Source of the DNA: CAZDYP01 sp964509505
GTDB taxonomy: Bacteria; Chloroflexota; Anaerolineae; JACRMK01
NCBI GenBank assembly: GCA_964509505.1
Contig: CAZDYP010000084.1
Location: 1 to 20,967 of the forward strand
Direction of reading: 5' to 3'
DNA length: 20,967 bases
Both the position numbers and the translations under genes were made by a program. Numbering within the stretch: the stretch's first letter is position 1; each line of letters opens with the position of its first letter. Positions 14,868 to 20,967 of the stretch are shown one piece after another. The notes beneath the pieces are model-generated. The model was not told the DNA's origin. It ran no database searches and saw only the letters and a program-made list of their open reading frames with translations.

Positions 14868-16013
14868 TCAGTTCAGCAACGGCGCTACATGCTCTGTGAG
14901 CTGCTCGATCGCAGGCACTTCCGCGCGCCAGTTGCCAAAATACTGCCCTGTCCAATGGCGCGGCGCAGGCGCGTACGCTTCGATTTGCGCGAGGATGTCT
15001 TCGGGCATTGGCACGCAGCCGCCCATGCGTCCAAAGAATTTCACGGCGACATGGGCGCCCACCGCCAAGCGCACATCTTCGATCATTTGCCCCGCGTTCA
15101 GCTCGACGACGAGGAAACGCTCGACGCGCGGGGCGAGCTGCGCTAATGTTGCTTCCGGGAAGGGCCACAAGCTCACGGGTCGGAACAAGCCCACGCGCAA
15201 ACCACGCGCTCGCGCTTCTTTCACTGCCGTTTGCGCGATGCGCGCTGCCGTGCCAAACGCGACGACGATTAAATCCGCATCGTCGGTGAGCTGCTCGACG
15301 TAACGAACTTCGCGCGCGCGAATCTTTGCCTCTTTCTTTTGAATGCGTTGGTTCATCTGCTCGAGCACTGTTGGCTGCAAGCCTATCGAAGTGATGATGT
15401 GACGCTTGCGCCCCAGCGCGCCTGTGAGCTCCCAATCGCTATCGTGATGCTTCACGTCACGCAGCGGCGGCAACTCGACAGGCTCCATCATCTGACCGAT
15501 GTTGCCGTCGGCGGCAATGAAGACCAGACAACGATAGTGTTCGGCGAGGTCGAAGGCATGATACGTCAGGTCAACCGCCTCTTGCACGGACGCGGGCGCA
15601 AGCACGATGGGATGATAGTCGCCGTGTCCACCGCCTTTGGTCATTTGAAAATAATCGCCCTGACTCGGCGCGATGTTGCCGAGGCCGGGTCCGCCACGCA
15701 TCATGTTCACGACGACGGCTGGCACTTCCGAGGCGGCGATGTACGACAAGCCTTCTTGCATCAGCGAGAAGCCGGGGCTTGAGGTGGATGTCATCACACG
15801 CGCACCCGTGGTCGCCGCGCCAAAGACCATGTTGACCGCCGCGACTTCGCTCTCGGCTTGCAAGAAGACACGGTTGAGTTCAGTCATGCGCTGCGCCATG
15901 TATTCGAGCAATTCAGTTTGCGGCGTGATGGGATAGCCGAAGTACGCCTGCACGCCTGCGCGCACGGCGGCTTCGGCAATCGCTTCGTTACCTTTCCAGA
16001 GTGTTTTGGTCAT
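14868..16013 (-). CDS. korA: 2-oxoacid:ferredoxin oxidoreductase alpha subunit (VorB/KorA type)
   Basis: A 381-aa subunit of the enzyme that oxidises a 2-oxoacid and CoA to acyl-CoA, CO2 and reduced ferredoxin. It shows KGNEAIAEAA, YPITPQTE (27-34), MRGGPGLGNIAPSQGDYFQ and KGGGHGDY. The GGPGLGNI-SQGDYFQ form is what is usually annotated as VorB (3-methyl-2-oxobutanoate), but the substrate is not settled by sequence and 2-oxoglutarate is possible. The start is ATG 16013, with GGAGG six bases upstream; the frame is open to 16025 but the extra codons overlap the site. Confidence 0.93.
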   Translation of the reverse strand: MTKTLWKGNEAIAEAAVRAGVQAYFGYPITPQTELLEYMAQRMTELNRVFLQAESEVAAVNMVFGAATTGARVMTSTSSPGFSLMQEGLSYIAASEVPAVVVNMMRGGPGLGNIAPSQGDYFQMTKGGGHGDYHPIVLAPASVQEAVDLTYHAFDLAEHYRCLVFIAADGNIGQMMEPVELPPLRDVKHHDSDWELTGALGRKRHIITSIGLQPTVLEQMNQRIQKKEAKIRAREVRYVEQLTDDADLIVVAFGTAARIAQTAVKEARARGLRVGLFRPVSLWPFPEATLAQLAPRVERFLVVELNAGQMIEDVRLAVGAHVAVKFFGRMGGCVPMPEDILAQIEAYAPAPRHWTGQYFGNWRAEVPAIEQLTEHVAPLLN

Positions 16014-16033
16014 CGTGACCTCCACGAGTCAAT

Positions 16034-16066
16034 GAACAGTGTTCAGTGTTCGGTGTTCAGTGCTCC
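16034..16066. repeat. GTGTTCAGT tandem-like repeat between ferredoxin and alpha subunit genes
   Basis: Units of (A/G)(A/C)AGTGTTCAGTGTTCGGTGTT type run across 16034-16066. The same units appear as both arms of the repeat at 20497-20615. The rest of the 119-base spacer (16014-16132) shows nothing else I recognise. Confidence 0.75.
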
Positions 16067-16132
16067 GTATTGACGGTGCCTCACGGTTTACTGGACACGG
16101 GATACTTTGAAATCAAAACGCCATCCGCTCAT

Positions 16133-16390
16133 CTATGCGAACACAGCTTCCTTGCGTTTGGTCGCTTCGCGATAGACGGTGATGGCGGCGTCGGGACAGA
16201 TTGTAGCGCAGAGCAAACAACCTGTGCAATCGTGATGTGGGTCAATCAGAATTGGGTCAACGAGTTGCGCGGGGCGATAGCCGCGCGGCGTGAAATAATC
16301 TGCGATGCGGATGATGCCCTTCGGACAGACGGGGATGCACAAGCCACATCCCTTGCAACGATTCTCGTCAATGATGATAGTGCCTCGCAT
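16133..16390 (-). CDS. korD: 2-oxoacid:ferredoxin oxidoreductase delta subunit (2[4Fe-4S] ferredoxin)
   Basis: An 85-aa ferredoxin-type subunit with C12-C15-C18-C22 (CKGCGLCIPVCP) and C55-C58-C61-C65 (CTGCLLCATICP), separated by the extended loop DYFTPRGYRPAQLVDP typical of VorD/KorD. It passes electrons from the TPP subunit to soluble ferredoxin. ATG 16390 is preceded by AAAGGAGG. It is the first gene of the - strand operon. Confidence 0.94.
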   Translation of the reverse strand: MRGTIIIDENRCKGCGLCIPVCPKGIIRIADYFTPRGYRPAQLVDPILIDPHHDCTGCLLCATICPDAAITVYREATKRKEAVFA

Positions 16391-16527
16391 GGGCGCCTCC
16401 TTTCGTGAACCAGATGATGACTCACTTTAATCATAAGGGGTTGAAGCGGAATGGGGTAGGGGCAAATGTCCTGTGAATGAGGGGACAGATGACCGTCAGG
16501 CGGAAAAAAGACGCAGCCCACGCATCG

Positions 16528-16555
16528 CAAATCGGGTTTCTCGAAACTTGATTTG
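16528..16555. repeat. Palindrome CAAATC...GATTTG
   Basis: CAAATCGGGTTTC (16528-16540) pairs with GAAACTTGATTTG (16543-16555), two of the pairs being G-T. It lies in the divergent spacer; an interspersed repeat or a regulatory site. Confidence 0.65.
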
Positions 16556-16582
16556 TAAAAGACTCATCACCAATGATTTGCA

Positions 16583-16610
16583 TTGACAAGTCAACGAATC
16601 GGTGTAAACT
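16583..16610 (+). promoter_or_regulatory. Sigma-70-like promoter
   Basis: TTGACA at 16583-16588 and TAAACT at 16605-16610 with 16-base spacing, about 40 bases before the start of the frameshifted + strand gene. Confidence 0.6.
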
Positions 16611-16650
16611 CGTTTGCGAATGATGGAGGCAAGGGGATGACTATGGCGAT

Positions 16651-17063
16651 GTGAGCAAGCTCAATGGCTGGCACACACAATGGCGCTATGGCGAGCGAGC
16701 CTACAGTTATTTTGGACGCTTGTTACGCAAAGCGCGAGTCATTCCATTGCGTGACTTGAACTTGGACGAAGCGTATGAGGCGGGGCAACTCACCGAACAG
16801 GAATTTACCGAGCTGCTTGCGCTTGATTGGGTGGTAGGGGACGCATGGGCAAAGACGAGGCTGCTCAGGACGCGATGTTGGCAGTCGAAGTTTCCTACGT
16901 AGTTGACACGGGCGATGTGGAGCGCGCTTACCATTGCGCCGAGTTATGGCGTCGCTTGGGGTACAATGCTTCTGGCGCAGTGGGCGGCGAAGAAAGCGTG
17001 CCAGGCGTCAAGGAGCGCGCAGAGGCATTAGGTGTGGTGGTGATGATAGATGGGAAAATGTGA
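16651..17063 (+). pseudogene. Frameshifted nuclease-like conserved protein (PD-(D/E)XK-like impression)
   Basis: Frame 1 from GTG 16651 encodes ...YSYFGRLLRKARVIPLRDLN... to LLALDWVV, and frame 3 then carries RGRMGKDEAAQDAMLAVEVSYVVDTGDVERAYHCAELWRR and ends ALGVVVMIDGKM. Joined near 16836 they give DWVVRGRMG...LAVEVS...DVERA, which resembles short restriction-endonuclease-fold proteins of cyanobacteria and Chloroflexota (core D-x-V-x-G-R...EVS). One missing base beside a GGGG run explains the break. A natural frameshift and a sequencing error cannot be told apart here. A GTG start without a close ribosome-binding site leaves the 5' end uncertain. Confidence 0.7.
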
Positions 17064-17091
17064 GACTTGAGGCAGAGTGAATCGCAGAGCG

Positions 17092-17138
17092 CAAAAACCC
17101 AACCGCGCGACGCATCTCCCGATGTGTCGCGCGGTTGG
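17092..17138 (-). terminator. Strong intrinsic terminator of the upstream membrane-subunit operon
   Basis: An 18-bp stem (17099-17116 with 17121-17138, one G-T wobble) and the 4-base loop TCCC. Read on the - strand it is followed by GGTTTTTG, a T-run that suits termination of the operon ending at 17201. On the + strand the following bases (GGACTTTGGG) are a poor T-run, so it may act in one direction mainly. Confidence 0.88.
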
Positions 17139-17200
17139 ACTTTGGGTTAGGATCATTCAATTCAGTTTACGCCTCGAGCCAATGCGCTCGCGCTCACACA

Positions 17201-18745
17201 TCAGGGCAGCGCTTCAATTTGCATCGCATTTATCAGAGCCATGCCTGCTGCGTCTGAAAGTCCCGTCACCACATTAGGTAACACACCGATTACGATGATC
17301 GCCGCCGTCAACACAACAAGTGGCGCGCTCATCGTTATGGGAATGCGCCGACCATGCAACACCATCGCCGATGGTTGCTGGCGATACAGCGCGTTGACGA
17401 TGGGCATGTAATACGCAAGCGAGAGGATGCTGTTGAGCGTGGCGAAGATGACGAGCGTTTCAACCAGCCTGTTCTGCGTCGCAAAGCCTGCGACGAAGAT
17501 TTGCCACTTTGACATGAAGCCCGCGAGCGGCGGCAATCCCCCCAACCCCAATAATGCGATGCTCAATGTCAACGCCACGATAGGATAACGTCGCGCGGCC
17601 CCCGCAAGATCCGCAACGCTAAGACCTGTCAGGTTTCGGAAACCTGGCAGGTCTTGAGCGTCTCGCAACGCATACAACAACGCGCCCGCCGCAAGAAACG
17701 CGAGTCCTTTCATCAAGCCATGATTCAACAAATGGAAGAAACCACCTTGCAGCCCATCTGGTCGTTGCGTGTAGAACCCAATCCCCAAACCCAATAGCAT
17801 GTATCCAACGTGACTCAAGCTCGAAAACGCCAGCAGCCGTTTGACCTGCGTTTGTCGCAACGCGAGCAAGTTGCCAACGAGCATGTTCACTGCACTAAAG
17901 ATCATAAGCAGTGTGCCTAAGTTCTTCTCTCCTACAAGGAGAGAGGCTAGGGGCGAGGTTGCGCGCAGCATTGCAATCAGCCCCGCTGCGATGACGATGC
18001 CTGACAGCATGGCGCTGATGCCACTCGGCGCTTGCGCGTGCGCGTCGGGCAACCAGGTGTGCAGCGGCGCCAATGCCGCCTTCACACCAAAGCCGATGAT
18101 GAACAACGCCGCAGCGGCTTGGAGGATTGCTCCCTCCTCTGTTGGAGGGGGGAGGGTTGGGGTGGGGGTTGCAATGCGCGCCAAATCCAATGTGCCTGTC
18201 TGCGCGAACACCAACGCAATCCCCATCAACACCAACACCGAACCTGTCGCGCTTTGCGCGAGATACTTCACGCCCGCTTCGAGCGACGCAGGTTGCTCGC
18301 GATAGAACGCGACGAGCAGATACGATGACACCGCCAGCGCTTCGAACCACACCCACAAGTTGAACAGGTCGCCCGCGCAACCCAAGCCCATCATCATGCC
18401 GCTCATGGCGACGAGCAGCGCGTAATACTTCTCGACGCTAACTTCATCGCGCATGTAGGATCCCGAATAAAGCGTGACCAGCGTGCCGAGCGAGAGGACG
18501 ACGACGCCCAACAACAAACTCACGCCGTCGAAACGCAACGCAATTGCGCCAAGCATGTATGAAGCATTGAGCTCACGCGCAGCCCATACGAGCGGCAGCC
18601 ACGTCAATACGAGTGTCAGCATGGCAAGCCATTGGCTGATGGGCAGACGTATAGATGCGCGATCAGCCCATCGCCCTACGAGATAGCTCAATGGCGAGGC
18701 AACGAGCGGCAACACGCTCAGCCAGACGAACATCGGCACATTCAT
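17201..18745 (-). CDS. NuoN/MrpD-like antiporter-type membrane subunit
   Basis: A 514-aa, about 14-helix ion-translocating subunit. It has the conserved Glu of WVWFEALAVSSYLL, Lys in FGVKAALAPLHTWLPDAHAQAPSGISAMLSG, VKRLLAFSSLSHVGYMLLG, and Lys in HGLMKGLAFLAAGALLYALRD. PDAH-x-APS-x-ISAMLSG points to MrpD-like proteins as found in Mbh-type complexes. The ATG at 18745 overlaps the TGA of the NuoL-like gene (ATGA). Three repeat-encoded peptides, all in frame, lie at about residues 192-206, 263-275 and 364-376. It is the last gene of the operon, before the terminator. Confidence 0.9.
   Translation of the reverse strand: MNVPMFVWLSVLPLVASPLSYLVGRWADRASIRLPISQWLAMLTLVLTWLPLVWAARELNASYMLGAIALRFDGVSLLLGVVVLSLGTLVTLYSGSYMRDEVSVEKYYALLVAMSGMMMGLGCAGDLFNLWVWFEALAVSSYLLVAFYREQPASLEAGVKYLAQSATGSVLVLMGIALVFAQTGTLDLARIATPTPTLPPPTEEGAILQAAAALFIIGFGVKAALAPLHTWLPDAHAQAPSGISAMLSGIVIAAGLIAMLRATSPLASLLVGEKNLGTLLMIFSAVNMLVGNLLALRQTQVKRLLAFSSLSHVGYMLLGLGIGFYTQRPDGLQGGFFHLLNHGLMKGLAFLAAGALLYALRDAQDLPGFRNLTGLSVADLAGAARRYPIVALTLSIALLGLGGLPPLAGFMSKWQIFVAGFATQNRLVETLVIFATLNSILSLAYYMPIVNALYRQQPSAMVLHGRRIPITMSAPLVVLTAAIIVIGVLPNVVTGLSDAAGMALINAMQIEALP
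17621..17655. repeat. Near-perfect 35-base palindrome in frame in the NuoN-like gene
   Basis: AAGACCTGTCAGGTTTC (17621-17637) pairs with GAAACCTGGCAGGTCTT (17639-17655), one mismatch, one-base centre. On the - strand it encodes QDLPGFRNLTGLS, between two helices of the protein. Confidence 0.88.
17924..17960. repeat. Palindromic element in frame in the NuoN-like gene
   Basis: TCTCTCCT-aca-AGGAGAGA (17926-17944) followed by GGCTAGGGGCGAGGTT. On the - strand it encodes ATSPLASLLVGEKN. Same family as 13374-13396 and 18130-18170. Confidence 0.78.
18130..18170. repeat. Palindromic G-rich element in frame in the NuoN-like gene
   Basis: CTCCCTCC...GGAGGGGGGAG followed by GGTTGGGGTGGGGGTT. On the - strand it encodes TPTPTLPPPTEEGAI, a Pro/Thr-rich peptide between helices. 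Confidence 0.8.
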
Positions 18746-20481
18746 CGCGTGCTCCACAACCCCATCACCAACACTATGACCAAGCCCCCGACGATGCCTA
18801 CGACATTCCAATTGAGTTGCCCCGTTTGCGTCGCGCGCAACGCGCTCGCCCCACGCACCACCCAATCTGCAATATGGCGATTCACCCACTCGAATCCGAA
18901 GCCATTCACGGCGCTGTCTTTCAACCAATGCAAGCGCCACGTGAATCCTGTCAATTGTTCACGCTGCCACCACAGCGCCACACCCAATCCCATCACACCG
19001 AGCGTGAGATACGTCGCGGACGCGCTCATCACCTCGCCGATGAGTGTGGACAAAGACATTGTGTGAGCGTCCAACAGCTGCGATAACCATTCGACGAGAA
19101 GCCATGTCGTCAGCGCGCCGACAACCAACGGCGCGAGCGCAAGGCGCATCGCTACAGGCGCATCGTGAACGTGATTCAGACCTGACAGGTCGCCAGATGG
19201 CGCAAAAAACACCAACCACGTCACACGCGCCGCATACAACGCCGTCAACGCCACGCCGCCCAGCATCGCCGCATAAGCCCACCATGCGCCATCATGCAAG
19301 CCCGCTTCGAGCAACAGCTCTTTACTCCAAAAACCATTGAGGAATGGCACACCCGCGAGCGCGAGCGCGCCAATCACAAATGCGTTGCGCGTGAACGGCA
19401 TGGGCGCGCCTCGTCCGCCAATCGTTTGCAAATCGCGTGTGCCAAGCGAGTGAATGACCGCACCCGCGCCGAGGAACAGCAATGCTTTGAAGACCGCATG
19501 GCTCAACAGATGAAACTGACTTGCAAAGATCGCGCCGACGCCGACGGCATAGACCATGTAACCGAGTTGGCTGATGGTCGAGTAAGCGAGTACGCGCTTG
19601 AGGTCAGTGGCGACCAGCGCCATCAACGCCGCGAGCAACGCCGATGCGACCCCGACGCTCATCACCGTCTCTTTCCACGCAGGCACATCCACAAAGGCAG
19701 GATAGAAACGCGCGAGTAGATACACACCTGCGTTGACCATCGTCGCCGCGTGGATGAGCGCGCTCACGGGCGTAGGCGCTTCCATTGCATCGGGCAACCA
19801 TGTCTGGAATGGCGCTTGCGCCGATTTCGCGGCGGCTGCGACAAGGAAGCCAAACGCGATGAGGCTCAAGGTCGTTGCTGGGAACATACGCGCTTGCGCG
19901 ATGAATGTGTGGAAATCGTAACTGCCGAGCTGCGCATATACCATCAACACACCCACCAACAAACCCACGCCGCCGATTTGGGTGATGACCAACGCTTTGA
20001 TGCCGCCCGCCACAGCTTTAGGATTGTCGTTGTGAAACGAGATGAGCGCATAAGAACAGAACGCGACCGCTTCCCAAAAGAAGAATAACCACAAGAGGCT
20101 CTGCGTCAGCACGAGTCCGCACATCGCGCCGATGAACCACAGCACGAGCGCGTAGTAACGTCCGAGTTGCGCTTCGCCGCGCATGTAGTCAATGGAGAAG
20201 ATGATGGTCAGGCTGCCAATGACGGCGGCAATCGCGGCAAGGAACACGCCGAGACCATCGGCAGCAAACGTGACCTCGCCAACGATGCCGCCGATGGGCA
20301 GACGCACGACAATCTCACTCGATGTGAATGGCAACAAGCACAACGCGCATACCCCCGCCGCCAACGAACTACTTACAGCTAGCACCAGTTGTGCGCGTGG
20401 TCTTGCATCCCCCACCCACCAAACGCTTAACGCGCCGAGCCAGGGGAGGGTGATGGTCAATACAACGAGAAGGGGAATCAT
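18742..20481 (-). CDS. NuoL/MbhH-like antiporter-type membrane subunit
   Basis: A 579-aa polytopic subunit of the NuoL type. Key residues are visible: Glu in WLFFFWEAVAFCSYALIS, Lys in AAAAKSAQAPFQTWLPDAMEAPTPVSALIHAATMVNAGVYL, LKRVLAYSTISQLGYMVYAVG, and Lys in HAVFKALLFLGAGAVIHSLG. The C-terminal part after about residue 440 has further helices but no clear long lateral helix with a NuoL-style end. ATG 20481 has no ribosome-binding site (CTCTCC precedes it), perhaps because a repeat occupies the spacer. A short palindrome (19179-19191) in frame adds SGDLSGL. Confidence 0.93.
   Translation of the reverse strand: MIPLLVVLTITLPWLGALSVWWVGDARPRAQLVLAVSSSLAAGVCALCLLPFTSSEIVVRLPIGGIVGEVTFAADGLGVFLAAIAAVIGSLTIIFSIDYMRGEAQLGRYYALVLWFIGAMCGLVLTQSLLWLFFFWEAVAFCSYALISFHNDNPKAVAGGIKALVITQIGGVGLLVGVLMVYAQLGSYDFHTFIAQARMFPATTLSLIAFGFLVAAAAKSAQAPFQTWLPDAMEAPTPVSALIHAATMVNAGVYLLARFYPAFVDVPAWKETVMSVGVASALLAALMALVATDLKRVLAYSTISQLGYMVYAVGVGAIFASQFHLLSHAVFKALLFLGAGAVIHSLGTRDLQTIGGRGAPMPFTRNAFVIGALALAGVPFLNGFWSKELLLEAGLHDGAWWAYAAMLGGVALTALYAARVTWLVFFAPSGDLSGLNHVHDAPVAMRLALAPLVVGALTTWLLVEWLSQLLDAHTMSLSTLIGEVMSASATYLTLGVMGLGVALWWQREQLTGFTWRLHWLKDSAVNGFGFEWVNRHIADWVVRGASALRATQTGQLNWNVVGIVGGLVIVLVMGLWSTR
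19179..19191. repeat. Short palindrome GACCTG-a-CAGGTC in the NuoL-like gene
   Basis: A perfect 6-bp stem with a one-base centre, encoding GDLSGL at about residues 431-435. It matches the core of the longer element at 17621-17655 and could be a short member of that family or chance. Confidence 0.5.
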
Positions 20482-20496
20482 GGAGAGAATGAAGGA

Positions 20497-20615
20497 TTCA
20501 GTGTGCAGCGTTCAGTAACCAGTGTTCAGTCAGCAGTATTCAGTGCCCAGTTTAGTATTTGGCATGGACACTGTTCATTGAACACTGAACACTGAACACT
20601 GAACACTGTTCACTG
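20497..20615. repeat. Inverted repeat of GTTCAGT units between NuoK- and NuoL-like genes
   Basis: GTTCAGT-type units on the left (20497-20550) face four ACTGAAC-type units on the right (20568-20615). The right edge forms the TGA stop of the NuoK-like gene (20610-20612). It fills almost the whole spacer before the NuoL-like start. Confidence 0.88.
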
Positions 20616-20921
20616 CTTCAATGTGGACAACTCCTTCACATCCAACGTCCCAAACCGTCGTCGCGCCTGCACCGCTAATGCCAACCCAATCACCGCTACG
20701 ACTGTATCCGCGACGATGACCGTTAAAGCCATACTTTGACCTAACTGGAGTTGTCCACTGACCGACCCCGCCACCACCAGCGCGAGGATAGCGGCTTTCA
20801 CCAAGACCTGCAACGCGACCACAACCTTGATGAGATTGCGGACGACGAGCAAGCCATACAACCCAACGCCCAACAACAGCAGCACACCAATTAGCAAAAC
20901 GTTCGTCGTTGAGAAGGTCAT
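20610..20921 (-). CDS. NuoK/HyfE/MrpC-like membrane subunit
   Basis: A 103-aa protein of three helices with the motifs LYGLLVVRNLIKVVVALQVLVKAAILALV and GQSMALTVIVADTVVAVIGLALAVQARRR. This is the NuoK fold but with Lys rather than the usual Glu in the second helix, as in Hyf/Mbh-type forms. The ATG has GAGGGG six bases upstream. It is the first gene of this operon in the window; the upstream region runs off the edge. The stop codon comes from a repeat. Confidence 0.83.
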   Translation of the reverse strand: MTFSTTNVLLIGVLLLLGVGLYGLLVVRNLIKVVVALQVLVKAAILALVVAGSVSGQLQLGQSMALTVIVADTVVAVIGLALAVQARRRFGTLDVKELSTLKQ

Positions 20922-20933
20922 GCGCGCCCCTCT

Positions 20934-20967
20934 TCGATTGCCGATTGTGGATTGCAGATTTCAGATT
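20934..20967. repeat. GATT-rich repeat running off the window edge
   Basis: GATTGCCGATTGTGGATTGC followed by AGATTTCAGATT, a set of near-identical GATT(G/T) units just upstream of the NuoK-like gene. It continues outside the window, so its full size and pairing are not visible. Confidence 0.6.

Larger units (their letters stand above)
16391..16650. other. Divergent intergenic region (260 bases)
   Basis: It separates the 16390 operon (- strand) from the + strand frameshifted gene. It holds the GGAGG site of korD at its left edge, a palindrome at 16528-16555 and a promoter-like sequence for the + strand gene at 16583-16610. The operon promoter should lie here on the - strand, but I see no clear -35/-10 or -24/-12 pair for it. 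Confidence 0.7.

Noticed and set aside
16391..16500. Sigma-54 or sigma-70 promoter for the kor-hydrogenase operon
   Set aside because: I looked for GG-N10-GC and TTGACA-N17-TATAAT patterns on the - strand; only a lone TATGAT-like box at 16430-16435 was found, with no -35 at the right distance.
1..20967. tRNA or rRNA genes
   Set aside because: No cloverleaf with a GTTCRANNC loop or conserved rRNA segment was recognised by eye; a tRNAscan-SE run would settle it.

Overview
The window looks like a scaffold from an uncultivated, GC-rich, probably anaerobic or facultative bacterium. The gene content (a complex-I-like [NiFe] hydrogenase, a 2-oxoacid:ferredoxin oxidoreductase, two-domain universal stress proteins) and the many short interspersed palindromes remind me of Chloroflexota (Anaerolineae-like). 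That placement is an impression from gene content, not a phylogenetic result. A 100-N assembly gap lies at 1196-1295.

Layout. On the + strand, 2-3425 holds the 3' part of a P2A-type (Ca2+-ATPase-like) P-type ATPase, a two-domain universal stress protein (USP) and a small unknown protein. Everything from 16390 down to 3537 reads on the - strand and looks like one operon of about 12.9 kb with many overlapping or very close genes. Its order is: a 2-oxoacid:ferredoxin oxidoreductase in four subunits (ferredoxin, alpha, beta, gamma); a MatC-like dicarboxylate permease; a USP; NuoA-, NuoB- and NuoC-like subunits; a methyltransferase with an in-frame amber codon; a NuoD-like [NiFe]-hydrogenase large subunit with all four Ni-binding cysteines; two GerW/YtfJ-like tail-anchored proteins; a charged helical protein; a NuoH-like subunit; a 53-aa membrane protein; a NuoI-like ferredoxin; a HycI-type maturation protease; a conserved unknown protein; and HypC. 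A second - strand operon (20921-17201) carries NuoK-, NuoL- and NuoN/MrpD-like membrane subunits and ends in a strong hairpin with a T-run at about 17139-17092. Between the two operons a frameshifted nuclease-like gene on the + strand has its own promoter-like sequence.

How the parts fit. The 2-oxoacid oxidoreductase would reduce ferredoxin with electrons from an imported or internal 2-oxoacid. The membrane-bound group 4 hydrogenase would reoxidise the ferredoxin, evolve H2 and pump ions through the NuoH/L/N-type subunits. HycI and HypC would mature the Ni-Fe site. The least expected members are the paralogous pair of GerW-like proteins with C-terminal membrane anchors. They sit directly downstream of the catalytic subunit and have no known role in a hydrogenase.

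A second theme is short palindromic repeats of several families. They lie between genes, at gene ends (four genes take their stop codon from a repeat edge) and inside coding sequences, where they are kept in frame as short peptide inserts (three in the NuoN-like gene, one in the ATPase, probably one in the NuoL-like gene).
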